This document shows positions 1-5,889 of a DNA stretch of 10,093 bases, one piece after another. Origin of the DNA: Chloroflexota bacterium (GTDB taxonomy: Bacteria; Chloroflexota; Limnocylindria; Limnocylindrales; CSP1-4). Below the pieces are notes generated by a model that worked only from the letters and a program-made list of their open reading frames with translations, made no database searches and was not told the origin of the DNA. Where the stretch lies: the NCBI GenBank assembly GCA_025355255.1, contig JANYAA010000419.1, forward strand, positions 1-10,093. The letters run 5' to 3'. The position numbers and the translations under genes were made by a program. How positions within the stretch are numbered: the stretch's first letter is position 1; each line of letters begins with the position of its first letter.

Positions 1-1199
1 ATCCCCTGCCCCACGCCGATGCACATCGTGGCGAGCCCGTAGCGGCCGCCGGACCGCGCCAGCTCGTGGACCAGCATGGTGATCAGCCGGGCCCCCGACG
101 CGCCAAGCGGGTGGCCCAGCGCGATGGCGCCGCCGTTGGGGTTGGTCTTGACGGGGTCCAAGCCAAGCTCGTCCATGCAGGCCACGGATTGGCTGGCGAA
201 GGCCTCGTTGATCTCGACAATGTCGATGTCGGCGATCGTCAGCCCTGCGCGGGCAAGGACCTTGCGCACAGCGGGCACGGGGCCGATGCCCATGATGTCG
301 GGGTGCACTCCGGCAACCGCGGTTGCCACGATGCGGGCGATGGGCCGCAGACCCAGTTCGCGCGCCTTGTCAGCCTCAACGACGAGAACGGCGGCGGCGC
401 CGTCGTTGATACCCGAGCTGTTGCCGGCGGTGACGCTGCCATCCCTCGCAAACGCGGGCTTCAGCGCGGCCAGCGCCTGCACCGTGGAGTCCGGCCGCGG
501 GTGCTCGTCGCGATCCACCACGGTCACGGCGCCCTTGCGCCCGGGCACGCTGACCGGGACCATCTGACCGTTGAACAGGCCAGCCTCAATCGCCGCGGCG
601 GCCCGACGCTGGCTCTCTGCCGCAAACGCGTCCTGGCGCTCGCGCGCCACCGTCCACTGCGAGGCAACACGCTCGGCGGTCTCGCCAAGCGAGATGGGCG
701 GGTACGCCTCCTGCATCCGCGGGTTGACGAAGCGCCAGCCGAGCGTCGTGTCCTCCATGGACCGCGCACCGCGGTCCCAGGCGCCCTCGGCCTTGAGCAT
801 CACGTACGGCGCGCGGGTCATCGATTCCACGCCGCCAGCGATGAACACGTCGCCGTCGCCCACGCCGATCGCGTGTGACGCAGTGTTGATTGCCTGGAGA
901 CCGCTGCCGCACAGGCGGTTCACGGTCTGTCCGCCAACCTCCACGGGGAGCCCCGCAAGCAGCCCAGCCATCCGAGCAACGTTACGGTTGTCTTCGCCGG
1001 CCTGGTTGGCGCAGCCGAAGACGACATCTTCAACAAGGTGGGCGTCGATGCCGGCGCGCTCCACGATGGCGCGGATCACCACCGCGGCCAGATCGTCCGG
1101 CCGGACGGCGGCGAGCACCCCGCCGTAGCGCCCAATCGGCGTGCGTACGGCGTCGGTGATCCAGGCTTCGCGGATGGGTCGGTGCGTTGAACGTGACAT
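1..1199 (-). CDS. Thiolase, 3-oxoadipyl-CoA thiolase (PcaF/PaaJ) type, 3' end cut by window edge
   Basis: Acyl-CoA C-acyltransferase that cleaves a 3-ketoacyl-CoA with CoA to give acetyl-CoA and a shortened acyl-CoA in the cytoplasm. 399 codons are visible. The nucleophilic cysteine is Cys97 (NRLCGSG), NEAFA is at 331-335, the catalytic histidine is His363 ([16 protein letters not shown]), and the second cysteine is Cys393 (MCIGVGQG). GVGQG normally lies about ten residues from the C-terminus, so only the last few codons are missing. The segments RTPIGRYGG (19-27) and [16 protein letters not shown] (63-78) are very close to E. coli PaaJ and PcaF as I remember them, which favours the beta-ketoadipyl-CoA branch over plain acetyl-CoA acetyltransferase. 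Substrate assignment is inference; family assignment is secure. The ATG at 1199 is preceded by TACAAT-N7, so the mRNA is probably leaderless. It lies 54 bp beyond an enoyl-CoA hydratase gene of the same strand and may be transcribed both from that operon and from its own promoter. Confidence 0.93.
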   Translation of the reverse strand, partial: MSRSTHRPIREAWITDAVRTPIGRYGGVLAAVRPDDLAAVVIRAIVERAGIDAHLVEDVVFGCANQAGEDNRNVARMAGLLAGLPVEVGGQTVNRLCGSGLQAINTASHAIGVGDGDVFIAGGVESMTRAPYVMLKAEGAWDRGARSMEDTTLGWRFVNPRMQEAYPPISLGETAERVASQWTVARERQDAFAAESQRRAAAAIEAGLFNGQMVPVSVPGRKGAVTVVDRDEHPRPDSTVQALAALKPAFARDGSVTAGNSSGINDGAAAVLVVEADKARELGLRPIARIVATAVAGVHPDIMGIGPVPAVRKVLARAGLTIADIDIVEINEAFASQSVACMDELGLDPVKTNPNGGAIALGHPLGASGARLITMLVHELARSGGRYGLATMCIGVGQG

Positions 1200-1206
1200 C
1201 TGCGCA

Positions 1207-1212
1207 ATTGTA
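1207..1212 (-). promoter_or_regulatory. -10 element of a leaderless thiolase promoter
   Basis: Read on the minus strand this is TACAAT, five of six matches to the bacterial -10 consensus. Exactly 7 nt separate it from the thiolase ATG, which would put the transcription start at or next to the A of the start codon. No Shine-Dalgarno sequence is visible. I see no good -35 hexamer at 16-18 bp; an inverted repeat occupies that region. Confidence 0.6.
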
Positions 1213-1230
1213 GGGCTGGCGGTGCCCGCC

Positions 1231-1248
1231 TGACCCTGTGCCGGGTCA
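1231..1248. promoter_or_regulatory. Inverted repeat TGACCC-N6-GGGTCA, possible operator
   Basis: Perfect 6-bp arms around a 6-bp centre, lying in the 54-bp gap between the hydratase stop and the thiolase start. Its near edge is 18 bp upstream of the thiolase -10 element, so it covers the -35 position. That suits a dimeric repressor or activator of TetR, GntR or IclR kind; no regulator gene is in view. It could also fold as a weak hairpin after the hydratase gene, but there is no T-tract, so a terminator role is less likely. Confidence 0.45.
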
Positions 1249-1253
1249 AGCTC

Positions 1254-2072
1254 CTAGCGGTGGCGCCAGACGGCGGGGCGCTTCTCTAGGAACGCGGCCA
1301 TTCCCTCGCGCTGGTCATCCGTGCCGAAGAGCGCCTCGAAACGGTCCCGCTCGTAGCGCAGGCCCTCGTCAATCGGCAGCGTCTCGGTTGCCCGGACAGC
1401 GGCCTTGGCGGCGGCGGCGGCCAGCGCGGGCATCGAGGCGATCCTGGCGGCAAGCTCCAGCGCCCGCTCCACCACCTCGTCGGCCGGGACCACCCTGGTT
1501 ACAAGACCCAGCCGCTCCGCCTCAGCGGCGTCAACCTGTCGTCCCGTCAACACCATCTCCACTGCCCGCGCCCGACCCACCGCGCGCGCCAGTCGCTGCG
1601 TGCCGCCGGCACCGGGGATCACGCCAATCGCGATCTCCGGCTGGCCAAACTTGGCGTCATCGCCCGCAATCAGCATGTCGCAGGCCATCGCCAACTCAGC
1701 GCCTCCGCCCAGGGCAAACCCGCGGACGGCGGCAATCGTCGGTGTCGCCAGCCGTCCCGCGCGGTCCACGGCGGCAAACGGGTCTGCAGCGTGCAGCGAG
1801 TCCGACGTCTCCACGGCCAGCTCGCGCACATCGGCCCCGGCAGCGAACGCGCGGGTGCCGGCACCGGTGATGACGATGGCACGACAGGCCGTATCGCGGT
1901 CGAGCGCCTCCAACACGGCGTCAAGCTCGGAGAGCAGCGCGTACGAGAGCGCGTTGAGCACCTTTGGCCGGTTCAGCGTCACCAGCGCAACGCCATCGCG
2001 CGCTGGCTCGCCGGCCGGGAATGCCACCAGGACCAGCGGCTCGGCGGCGGGCTCGGCGGGGGACTCGATCAT
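1254..2072 (-). CDS. Enoyl-CoA hydratase/isomerase (crotonase family)
   Basis: 272-residue crotonase-fold enzyme that hydrates 2-enoyl-CoA to 3-hydroxyacyl-CoA, the step two before thiolysis. The oxyanion-hole segment AFAAGADVREL is at 75-85 and GFALGGGAELAMACD at 118-132. Glu126 and Glu146 (FGQPEIAIG) match the two catalytic acids of mammalian mitochondrial crotonase (Glu144 and Glu164), so hydratase rather than isomerase activity is expected. GAGGTQRL follows at 154-161 and the C-terminal helix is typical. Length is normal for the family (about 260-290). The start chosen is the ATG at 2072: it overlaps the upstream hydrolase stop as ATGA and has an AAGAGG Shine-Dalgarno. Starting at the more distant ATG at 2225 would add 51 residues of non-homologous sequence buried in the hydrolase gene. 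The tail after PAVWRHR is complete. Confidence 0.93.
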   Translation of the reverse strand: MIESPAEPAAEPLVLVAFPAGEPARDGVALVTLNRPKVLNALSYALLSELDAVLEALDRDTACRAIVITGAGTRAFAAGADVRELAVETSDSLHAADPFAAVDRAGRLATPTIAAVRGFALGGGAELAMACDMLIAGDDAKFGQPEIAIGVIPGAGGTQRLARAVGRARAVEMVLTGRQVDAAEAERLGLVTRVVPADEVVERALELAARIASMPALAAAAAKAAVRATETLPIDEGLRYERDRFEALFGTDDQREGMAAFLEKRPAVWRHR

Positions 2073-2881
2073 GCGGAGACCTCTTGGGTGGCTTCGGTCA
2101 GGAAGGGCCGATAGAAGGCAGTCAGCGCCTCGTTCACGATCGCGGGCCGGAGCGCGGTGACCTCGTGGCCGCAGTCGGGTGCTACGAGGAGGCGGCCATC
2201 CCAGAGCTGGCGGCGCAGCGCCCACGCCTGGTTCACGGGGACAAAGGGATCCCGGTCGCCCACGATGACCAGCGCGGGACAGGTTACACGTCGCAAGTCG
2301 CCGGGCTCAGGCAGCGGCTGGACGGCGGCCGCCTCCCCCAGGATCGGCAGGAGCCGCTCCCAGCCGCCCTCGCCCTGCACGGGGTCATGGCGCCGGTCCA
2401 GCGTGGCGGCCCAGGTGGGCTGCTCCCGGTGGATCCGCTCCGGATCGAGGAGGCGGCGAGCGACAGACGCCCGGGGTTCGCGCTCGGGGCTGACCGCCGC
2501 CAGCACCACCGAGCGGACACGCTCCGGATGGCGCACGGCAAACGCCAATGCGGTTGCCGCACCCATCGACAGACCAGCGAGGTGGAAGGAGCCCAGCGAC
2601 AGCGCGTCGGCGAAGGCTGCCAGATCGTCCACAAGATCCTCGTACGCCACGCCGGCGGCCGGGTCCCAGCGGGTGCCGCCGTGGCCGCGGGCATCAGGCA
2701 GGTACAGGCGGAAGGAGCGGCGCAGCAGCGGCAGCTGGTGGCCGAAATCCAGCCGGCCCGCGGAGGAGGCACCGTGGAGGAGCACCAGCGGCGGTCCGTC
2801 GCCTTCAACCTCGTAGGCGATCTCCAGCCCGTTCGCCCAGAGCCGCGCCGTCGTGGTCTCGGCGTGCTTCGAAGCGTGCAT
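2069..2881 (-). CDS. Alpha/beta-hydrolase fold protein, possible enol-lactonase or ester hydrolase
   Basis: 270-residue serine hydrolase with a full catalytic triad. The oxyanion-hole motif LLHGASSAG is at 34-42, the nucleophile elbow G-L-S-M-G has Ser105, the acid is probably Asp211 (GDRDPFVP), and the base is His239 (DCGHEV). A cap region (roughly 130-190) separates the two halves. The pattern is like 3-oxoadipate enol-lactonase (PcaD) and meta-cleavage hydrolases, but those cannot be told apart from generic esterases by eye. The nearby PcaF-type thiolase makes a lactone or ring-fission hydrolase an attractive guess. The gene lies 14 bp after the flavin reductase gene and ends in an ATGA overlap with the hydratase, so it is the middle gene of a translationally coupled operon. 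The Shine-Dalgarno at this ATG is weak (GAGC). Cytoplasmic: no signal peptide. Confidence 0.88.
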   Translation of the reverse strand: MHASKHAETTTARLWANGLEIAYEVEGDGPPLVLLHGASSAGRLDFGHQLPLLRRSFRLYLPDARGHGGTRWDPAAGVAYEDLVDDLAAFADALSLGSFHLAGLSMGAATALAFAVRHPERVRSVVLAAVSPEREPRASVARRLLDPERIHREQPTWAATLDRRHDPVQGEGGWERLLPILGEAAAVQPLPEPGDLRRVTCPALVIVGDRDPFVPVNQAWALRRQLWDGRLLVAPDCGHEVTALRPAIVNEALTAFYRPFLTEATQEVSA

Positions 2882-2895
2882 GGCGGCCGCGCTGC

Positions 2896-3432
2896 TCAGT
2901 CGGCAGGGGATTCGGGCTTGCCCGCGACCGTCGTCGTGGTCGCACGTTCAATCCGCAGGTAGCGGCGCCGGTGGTACAGCAGGGGAGGCGCCGTCTCGTC
3001 CTGCAGCCGCACGGCGTCCACGTGGCCCACGAAGAGCAGGTGGTCGCCCGCCTCAATGCGGTTCACCACCGTGCACTCAAGCGTTGCGACGGCACCCCGG
3101 AGCAGCGGCAGCCCGGTCTCGCCCGGGTCCCAGTCCGCTCCGCAGAACGCGTCGCGCCCAGGCGTCACGTTGGCGCCGGCGAAGCAGTCGGACAGCCACT
3201 GCTGATCCTCGCCGAGGATGCTCACGGCGTACCGGCCGGATGCCTCGATGGCCGGGATGATGAAGCGGCGCCGGTCCAGCGCCACCAGCACCAGCGGCGG
3301 GTCCAGGCTCACCGATGCGAGCGCGTTCACCGTGATGCCCTGCGGGCGATCGCCGTCCAGCGTCGTGACAACGGTCACGCCCGTGGCGAACTGGCCCATG
3401 GCGGTGCGGAAGCCGGCGGCTGAGGCGTTCAC
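2896..3432 (-). CDS. Flavin reductase-like domain protein (FMN-binding split barrel)
   Basis: A 178-residue protein if it starts at the GTG at 3432, or 201 if at the ATG at 3501. Family features are FATGVTVVTT, then GITVNALASVSLDPPLVLVAL (nucleotide and flavin-binding strands), and GDHLLFVGHV, the GDH motif typical of short-chain flavin reductases. Members reduce free FMN or FAD with NAD(P)H, often to feed two-component monooxygenases such as HpaB; some are diheme-free stand-alone FMN proteins. The GTG is preferred for two reasons. TATCCT lies exactly 7 nt before it, the same arrangement as at three other starts here. Homologues also begin just before the FRxAMGxFATG segment, whereas the extra 23 residues of the longer form look non-homologous. 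No monooxygenase partner is in the window, so its function is inferred from family only. First gene of a three-gene operon. Confidence 0.85.
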   Translation of the reverse strand: MNASAAGFRTAMGQFATGVTVVTTLDGDRPQGITVNALASVSLDPPLVLVALDRRRFIIPAIEASGRYAVSILGEDQQWLSDCFAGANVTPGRDAFCGADWDPGETGLPLLRGAVATLECTVVNRIEAGDHLLFVGHVDAVRLQDETAPPLLYHRRRYLRIERATTTTVAGKPESPAD

Positions 3433-3439
3433 GCGGCCA

Positions 3440-3445
3440 AGGATA
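3440..3445 (-). promoter_or_regulatory. -10 element of a leaderless promoter for the flavin reductase operon
   Basis: Minus-strand TATCCT (four of six matches to TATAAT, with the key T, A and final T) followed by exactly 7 nt and GTG. It lies inside the longer ATG-started reading frame, which argues against that longer frame. No convincing -35 element is seen. The reading rests largely on the repeat of the same spacing at other genes of this window. Confidence 0.45.
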
Positions 3446-3509
3446 CGCGGCGACAGCGCCACCGGCCCGAATGCCGGTTCGTCCCGCGGTGCCCCGTCCA
3501 TCCGGCCCG

Positions 3510-3538
3510 TTCACGCGCTGCTCGCGCCGCACTACCAT
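3510..3538 (+). promoter_or_regulatory. fumC promoter, leaderless type
   Basis: TTCACG (3510-3515, four of six to TTGACA), a 17-bp spacer, then TACCAT (3533-3538), then exactly 7 nt to the fumC ATG at 3546. There is no Shine-Dalgarno before the ATG. The 113-bp gap between the fumC and flavin reductase starts (3433-3545) thus carries two divergent promoters. Confidence 0.55.
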
Positions 3539-3545
3539 CGCGTGC

Positions 3546-4997
3546 ATGAGCAATGAGTCTTCAGTAACCCCAGGCGCTACCCCAGCCTCAACCCCAGCCA
3601 CAACCCCGGCCACCCGCATCGAGCGAGACTCCATGGGCGAGATGGAGGTCCCGGCCAACGCCCTGTACGGCGCCTCTACCCAGCGCGCCGTGCTCAACTT
3701 CCCCATCTCGGGCCATCGCATGCCCCGCCGGTTCCTGCGCGCCCTCGCGCTGGTGAAGCTGGCGGCTGCGGAGACGAACGCAGGGCTGGGGCTGCTGGAT
3801 GCCGCCAAAGCTGCCGCCATCGCCGCCGCTGCACGCGAGGTTGCCGCGGGCAAGTACGACGAGCACTTCCCCATCGACGTCTACCAGACCGGCTCAGCCA
3901 CCTCCACCAACACCAACATGAACGAGGTGATCAGCCACCTCGCGTCGGCGCGGCTGGGCGGGGCGAAGGTTCATCCCAACGACGATGTCAACAAGTGCCA
4001 GTCTTCCAACGACACCGTGCCGACCGCGCTGCAGCTGTCGGGCGCCGTGGCCATCGAGGAGGAGCTGATCCCGGCGCTCATCGACCTGCAGCAGGCGCTG
4101 GCCGCCAAGTCCACCGAGTTCTGGGGCATCGTCAAGACCGGCCGAACCCACCTCCAGGACGCGACGCCCATCCGGCTTGGCCAGGAGTTCGCGGGCTACG
4201 CGGGCCAGGTGGAAGAGGCGATCCGCCGAGCCCAGGCCGCCCGCGACGAGCTGCTCATCGTGCCGCTGGGCGGGACGGCGGTGGGCACCGGCATCAACGC
4301 CCATCCGGAGTACGCCGCGCGGGCCTGCATGGGCCTGTCCGAGCTCACCGGCCTGCAGGTGCGCGAGGCGCCGAACCACTTCCACGCACAGGCCACGCTG
4401 GACGCGGTGATCGCGGCCCATGGCGGTCTGCGGGCCATCGCGCTGGGCCTCTGGAAGATCGCGTCGGACATCCGGTTCATGGGCATGGGGCCCCGCGCCG
4501 GAATCGCGGAGCTGGCGCTGCCGGAGACGCAGCCGGGCTCGTCCATCATGCCGGGCAAGGTGAACCCGGTCATCGTGGAGTCGCTCACGATGGTCGTCGC
4601 CCGCGTCATCGGCAACGACGCCACGGTTGCCTTCGGGCAGACCGGATCGTTCTTGGAGCTCAATGTGATGCTCCCGGTCACCTCGCAGGCGCTGCTGGAG
4701 TCCATCGTCCTGCTGGCCGCCTCCGCGCGAAACTTCCGCATTCGCCTGGTGGAGGGGCTTGTGGCGACGGCACGCGGCCCGCAGCTGGTTGAGCAGGGGC
4801 TGATGCTGGCGACAGCGCTGGCGCCCGAGATTGGCTACGACGCAGCTGCGGCGATGGCCAAGGAGGGCTTCAAGACCGGCAAGACCATCCGCGAGCTGGC
4901 GCTGGCGCGCGGGATCCCGGCCGACAAACTGGACGAGCTGCTGGACCCGCTGAAGATGACCGAGCCCGGGCTGGGCAGCGGGGCGGGCGGCGGCTGA
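3546..4997 (+). CDS. fumC: Fumarate hydratase, class II
   Basis: 483-residue homotetrameric TCA-cycle enzyme converting fumarate and malate, iron-free. The family start segment RIERDSMGEMEVPANALYG is at 24-42. Substrate-binding segments are QTGSATSTNTNMNEV (114-128), HPNDDVNKCQSSNDTVPTA (143-161) and KTGRTHLQDATP (197-208; His202 corresponds to the catalytic-site His of E. coli FumC). The signature GSSIMPGKVNP is at 331-341, with the mobile-loop serines 332-333, Lys338 and Asn340. The C-terminal domain, with KTGKTIRELAL, is complete. Family length is about 460-470; the excess is a Thr/Pro/Ala N-terminal extension (residues 8-23) made by a 12-bp tandem repeat and a glycine-rich tail (GLGSGAGGG). 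The closely related aspartate ammonia-lyase is less likely given the fumarase-like KTGRTHLQDATP and HPND segments. The ATG at 3546 is chosen over 3471 because it has the leaderless promoter and the upstream residues are not family-like. It seems monocistronic. Confidence 0.93.
   Translation: MSNESSVTPGATPASTPATTPATRIERDSMGEMEVPANALYGASTQRAVLNFPISGHRMPRRFLRALALVKLAAAETNAGLGLLDAAKAAAIAAAAREVAAGKYDEHFPIDVYQTGSATSTNTNMNEVISHLASARLGGAKVHPNDDVNKCQSSNDTVPTALQLSGAVAIEEELIPALIDLQQALAAKSTEFWGIVKTGRTHLQDATPIRLGQEFAGYAGQVEEAIRRAQAARDELLIVPLGGTAVGTGINAHPEYAARACMGLSELTGLQVREAPNHFHAQATLDAVIAAHGGLRAIALGLWKIASDIRFMGMGPRAGIAELALPETQPGSSIMPGKVNPVIVESLTMVVARVIGNDATVAFGQTGSFLELNVMLPVTSQALLESIVLLAASARNFRIRLVEGLVATARGPQLVEQGLMLATALAPEIGYDAAAAMAKEGFKTGKTIRELALARGIPADKLDELLDPLKMTEPGLGSGAGGG
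3567..3614 (+). repeat. Four tandem 12-bp repeats inside the 5' end of fumC
   Basis: Units ACCCCAGGCGCT, ACCCCAGCCTCA, ACCCCAGCCACA and ACCCCGGCCACC encode TPGA, TPAS, TPAT and TPAT. The repeat preserves frame and produces a flexible extension ahead of the conserved fumarase core. Its unit length, a multiple of three, allows copy-number change without frameshift. Confidence 0.85.
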
Positions 4998-5038
4998 GCT
5001 GCCATACCCTGTCTGCCCACGCCCTGTCAGCACGCTGG

Positions 5039-5189
5039 CTCACCCGGCGAGTCATCGCGCGCGGGCGGGCACGCCAGGCGCACGGGGTGAGCGCCGGGAT
5101 GCACGAGGCGCGCCCCGGCTGGCCGCTGTGCGCTCGGCGGCTCATCGGATGAGCAGCCAGTGCTTGCGTGCGCTGGAAGACTCACCCGG
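5039..5189. repeat. Cluster of CTCACCC / GGGTGAG and GCTCATC / GATGAGC elements
   Basis: CTCACCCGG occurs at 5039-5047 and again at 5181-5189, and the reverse complement GGGTGAG at 5085-5091. Between them is a perfect palindrome, GCTCATC-G-GATGAGC (5140-5154). The first CTCACCC could pair with GGGTGAG to form a large stem enclosing about 39 nt. Nature unknown: a structured RNA, a binding array, or a degenerate repeat family. Confidence 0.45.
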
Positions 5190-5260
5190 TGGGCCACGCA
5201 GCACGGCCGCGCGTTCGCGGCTGGCCGCGGGTCCGCTCCGCTCGGCGTCCGTCCCGAGAC

Positions 5261-5297
5261 GACAACGGTTCCGCGGCGGGACGATTGTCCCCTCCGG
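5261..5297. repeat. Hairpin repeat, copy A
   Basis: Bases 5261-5289 fold into a stem with outer arms GACAA/TTGTC, a 2-nt mismatch, and inner arms GTTCCGC/GCGGGAC-like (one G-U pair). From 5268 on, it aligns with copy B (5361-5389) at 24 of 30 positions with one single-base gap. An overlapping inverted pair GGGAC/GTCCC is also present at the 3' side, and a GTCCC-N4-GGGAC element follows. Confidence 0.6.
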
Positions 5298-5351
5298 GAC
5301 GCAGGTTGTAGCACCACTCGCGTCCGCCACCCGACAAGCCGCGCGTGGAGC

Positions 5352-5389
5352 GGGACGTTTGTTCCGCGACGGAAGCGTTGTCCCTCCGG
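5352..5389. repeat. Hairpin repeat, copy B
   Basis: Outer arms GGGAC (5352-5356) and GTCCC (5380-5384), a 5x5 internal loop, inner arms TTCCG (5362-5366) and CGGAA (5370-5374), and a CGA loop. It ends 27 bp past the stop of the convergent cupredoxin gene, so it could also serve as its 3'-end structure. Conservation with copy A includes TTCCGCG and TTGTCCC, while stem changes are partly matched on the other arm (for example the inner stem stays paired), which suggests that the fold matters. Confidence 0.6.
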
Positions 5390-5415
5390 AAAGGCCGTTC
5401 GGTCACGGCGGTGCC

Positions 5416-5796
5416 CTACGGCCCGACGACCACCGTGCCCAGCATCGCGGGGTGGATATCGCACTGGAACTGGTAGCGGCCCGCGGGCAGCGGTCCGAAG
5501 CGGACCTCAACCTGCCCCGGCCCGGTGACCGGCGCGGACTTGGCGTACTCGGTATCGCCCTCGAAGACCCGCAGGTCGTGCGGCACCCCGGCGTCCTTGT
5601 TGTCCAGGATCATGCGCAGCGGGACACCCGTCGGCAGGTTCACGATCGTTTCGCTGAACTGCAGCCCAATCGCCTCAACCGTCACCGAGCCCCCGGCAAA
5701 GGACGGATTGATGGTTGGCGCCGCGGACCCGCAGCCCACCAATGCGAGGGCGATGCATGTCACGAGCATGCCAACGGGGATGGGACGGATGCGCAT
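5416..5796 (-). CDS. Small cupredoxin-domain lipoprotein
   Basis: 126-residue exported copper-binding protein. The N-terminus has basic residues, a hydrophobic stretch and a lipobox ending LVGC, giving Cys22 as the lipidated residue, so it should be anchored to the outer face of the membrane. The rest (about 35-126) is a single cupredoxin beta-sandwich. Predicted type 1 copper ligands are His73 (VPHDLRV), Cys112, His115 and Met118 (QCDIHPAMLG). The ligand loop is compact, C-x2-H-x2-M, shorter than in plastocyanin (C-x2-H-x4-M). Likely role is single-electron transfer or copper handling; the partner is unknown. The start at ATG 5796 is set by the signal peptide; GGGAG directly abuts it, too close to act as a ribosome site. 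It is divergent from the LolA-like gene, 93 bp away. Confidence 0.87.
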   Translation of the reverse strand: MRIRPIPVGMLVTCIALALVGCGSAAPTINPSFAGGSVTVEAIGLQFSETIVNLPTGVPLRMILDNKDAGVPHDLRVFEGDTEYAKSAPVTGPGQVEVRFGPLPAGRYQFQCDIHPAMLGTVVVGP

Positions 5797-5803
5797 CTCC
5801 CAG

Positions 5804-5832
5804 AGGGAACCCCGAACGGGCGCGTTCGTCAA
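5804..5832 (-). promoter_or_regulatory. Possible leaderless promoter of the cupredoxin gene
   Basis: On the minus strand, TTGACG (5832-5827, five of six to TTGACA), a 17-bp spacer, then TTCCCT (5809-5804), then exactly 7 nt to the ATG. The -10 element is poor (only first and last T match), so the call rests on the -35 match and the spacings that recur elsewhere in the window. Confidence 0.35.
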
Positions 5833-5876
5833 ATGCCCTCGGCGGGTTGAGGGACGACGGCGCCCGGTCGCCCCGC

Positions 5877-5882
5877 TACAAT
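5877..5882 (+). promoter_or_regulatory. -10 element of a leaderless promoter for the LolA-like gene
   Basis: TACAAT, then exactly 7 nt, then the ATG at 5890. The hexamer is identical to that of the thiolase promoter. No Shine-Dalgarno is present and no -35 element is obvious at 16-18 bp (TTGAGG at 5847 is 24 bp away). Confidence 0.55.
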
Positions 5883-5889
5883 CGCCCGG

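Larger units (their letters stand above)
4998..5415. other. 418-bp intergenic stretch with no convincing gene
   Basis: This lies between the fumC stop and the cupredoxin stop, both of which point into it. Open frames cross it on both strands, but none has family-like sequence, a start signal or a defined end inside it, and the peptides are arginine- and proline-rich as expected from GC-rich non-coding DNA. It contains two zones of repeated motifs, listed separately: a TGAG/CTCA zone at 5039-5189 and a hairpin-repeat zone at 5261-5389. A processed RNA or protein-binding array is possible; I see no standard terminator with a T-tract. Confidence 0.7.

Noticed and set aside
1231..1248. The inverted repeat as an intrinsic terminator of the hydratase operon
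   Set aside because: The stem has only 6 bp and no following T-run on the minus strand; an operator is the better reading, though read-through control is not excluded.
2073..2225. An N-terminal extension of the enoyl-CoA hydratase to ATG 2225
   Set aside because: It would overlap the hydrolase by more than 150 bp, and the added residues are not crotonase-like; the ATGA-coupled ATG at 2072 has a Shine-Dalgarno.
3894..5033. A 379-codon minus-strand open frame opposite fumC
   Set aside because: It is the mirror of a clearly real fumarase, with no recognisable domain and composition typical of an antisense frame.
5261..5389. A short CRISPR array
   Set aside because: Only two imperfect copies, with one gap and a single spacer of about 63 nt, and no cas genes nearby.
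5128..5850. Open frames across the 4998-5415 gap as a possible new gene
   Set aside because: They extend through the repeats and then antisense to the cupredoxin gene, lack start signals, and give low-complexity Arg/Pro/Ala peptides.
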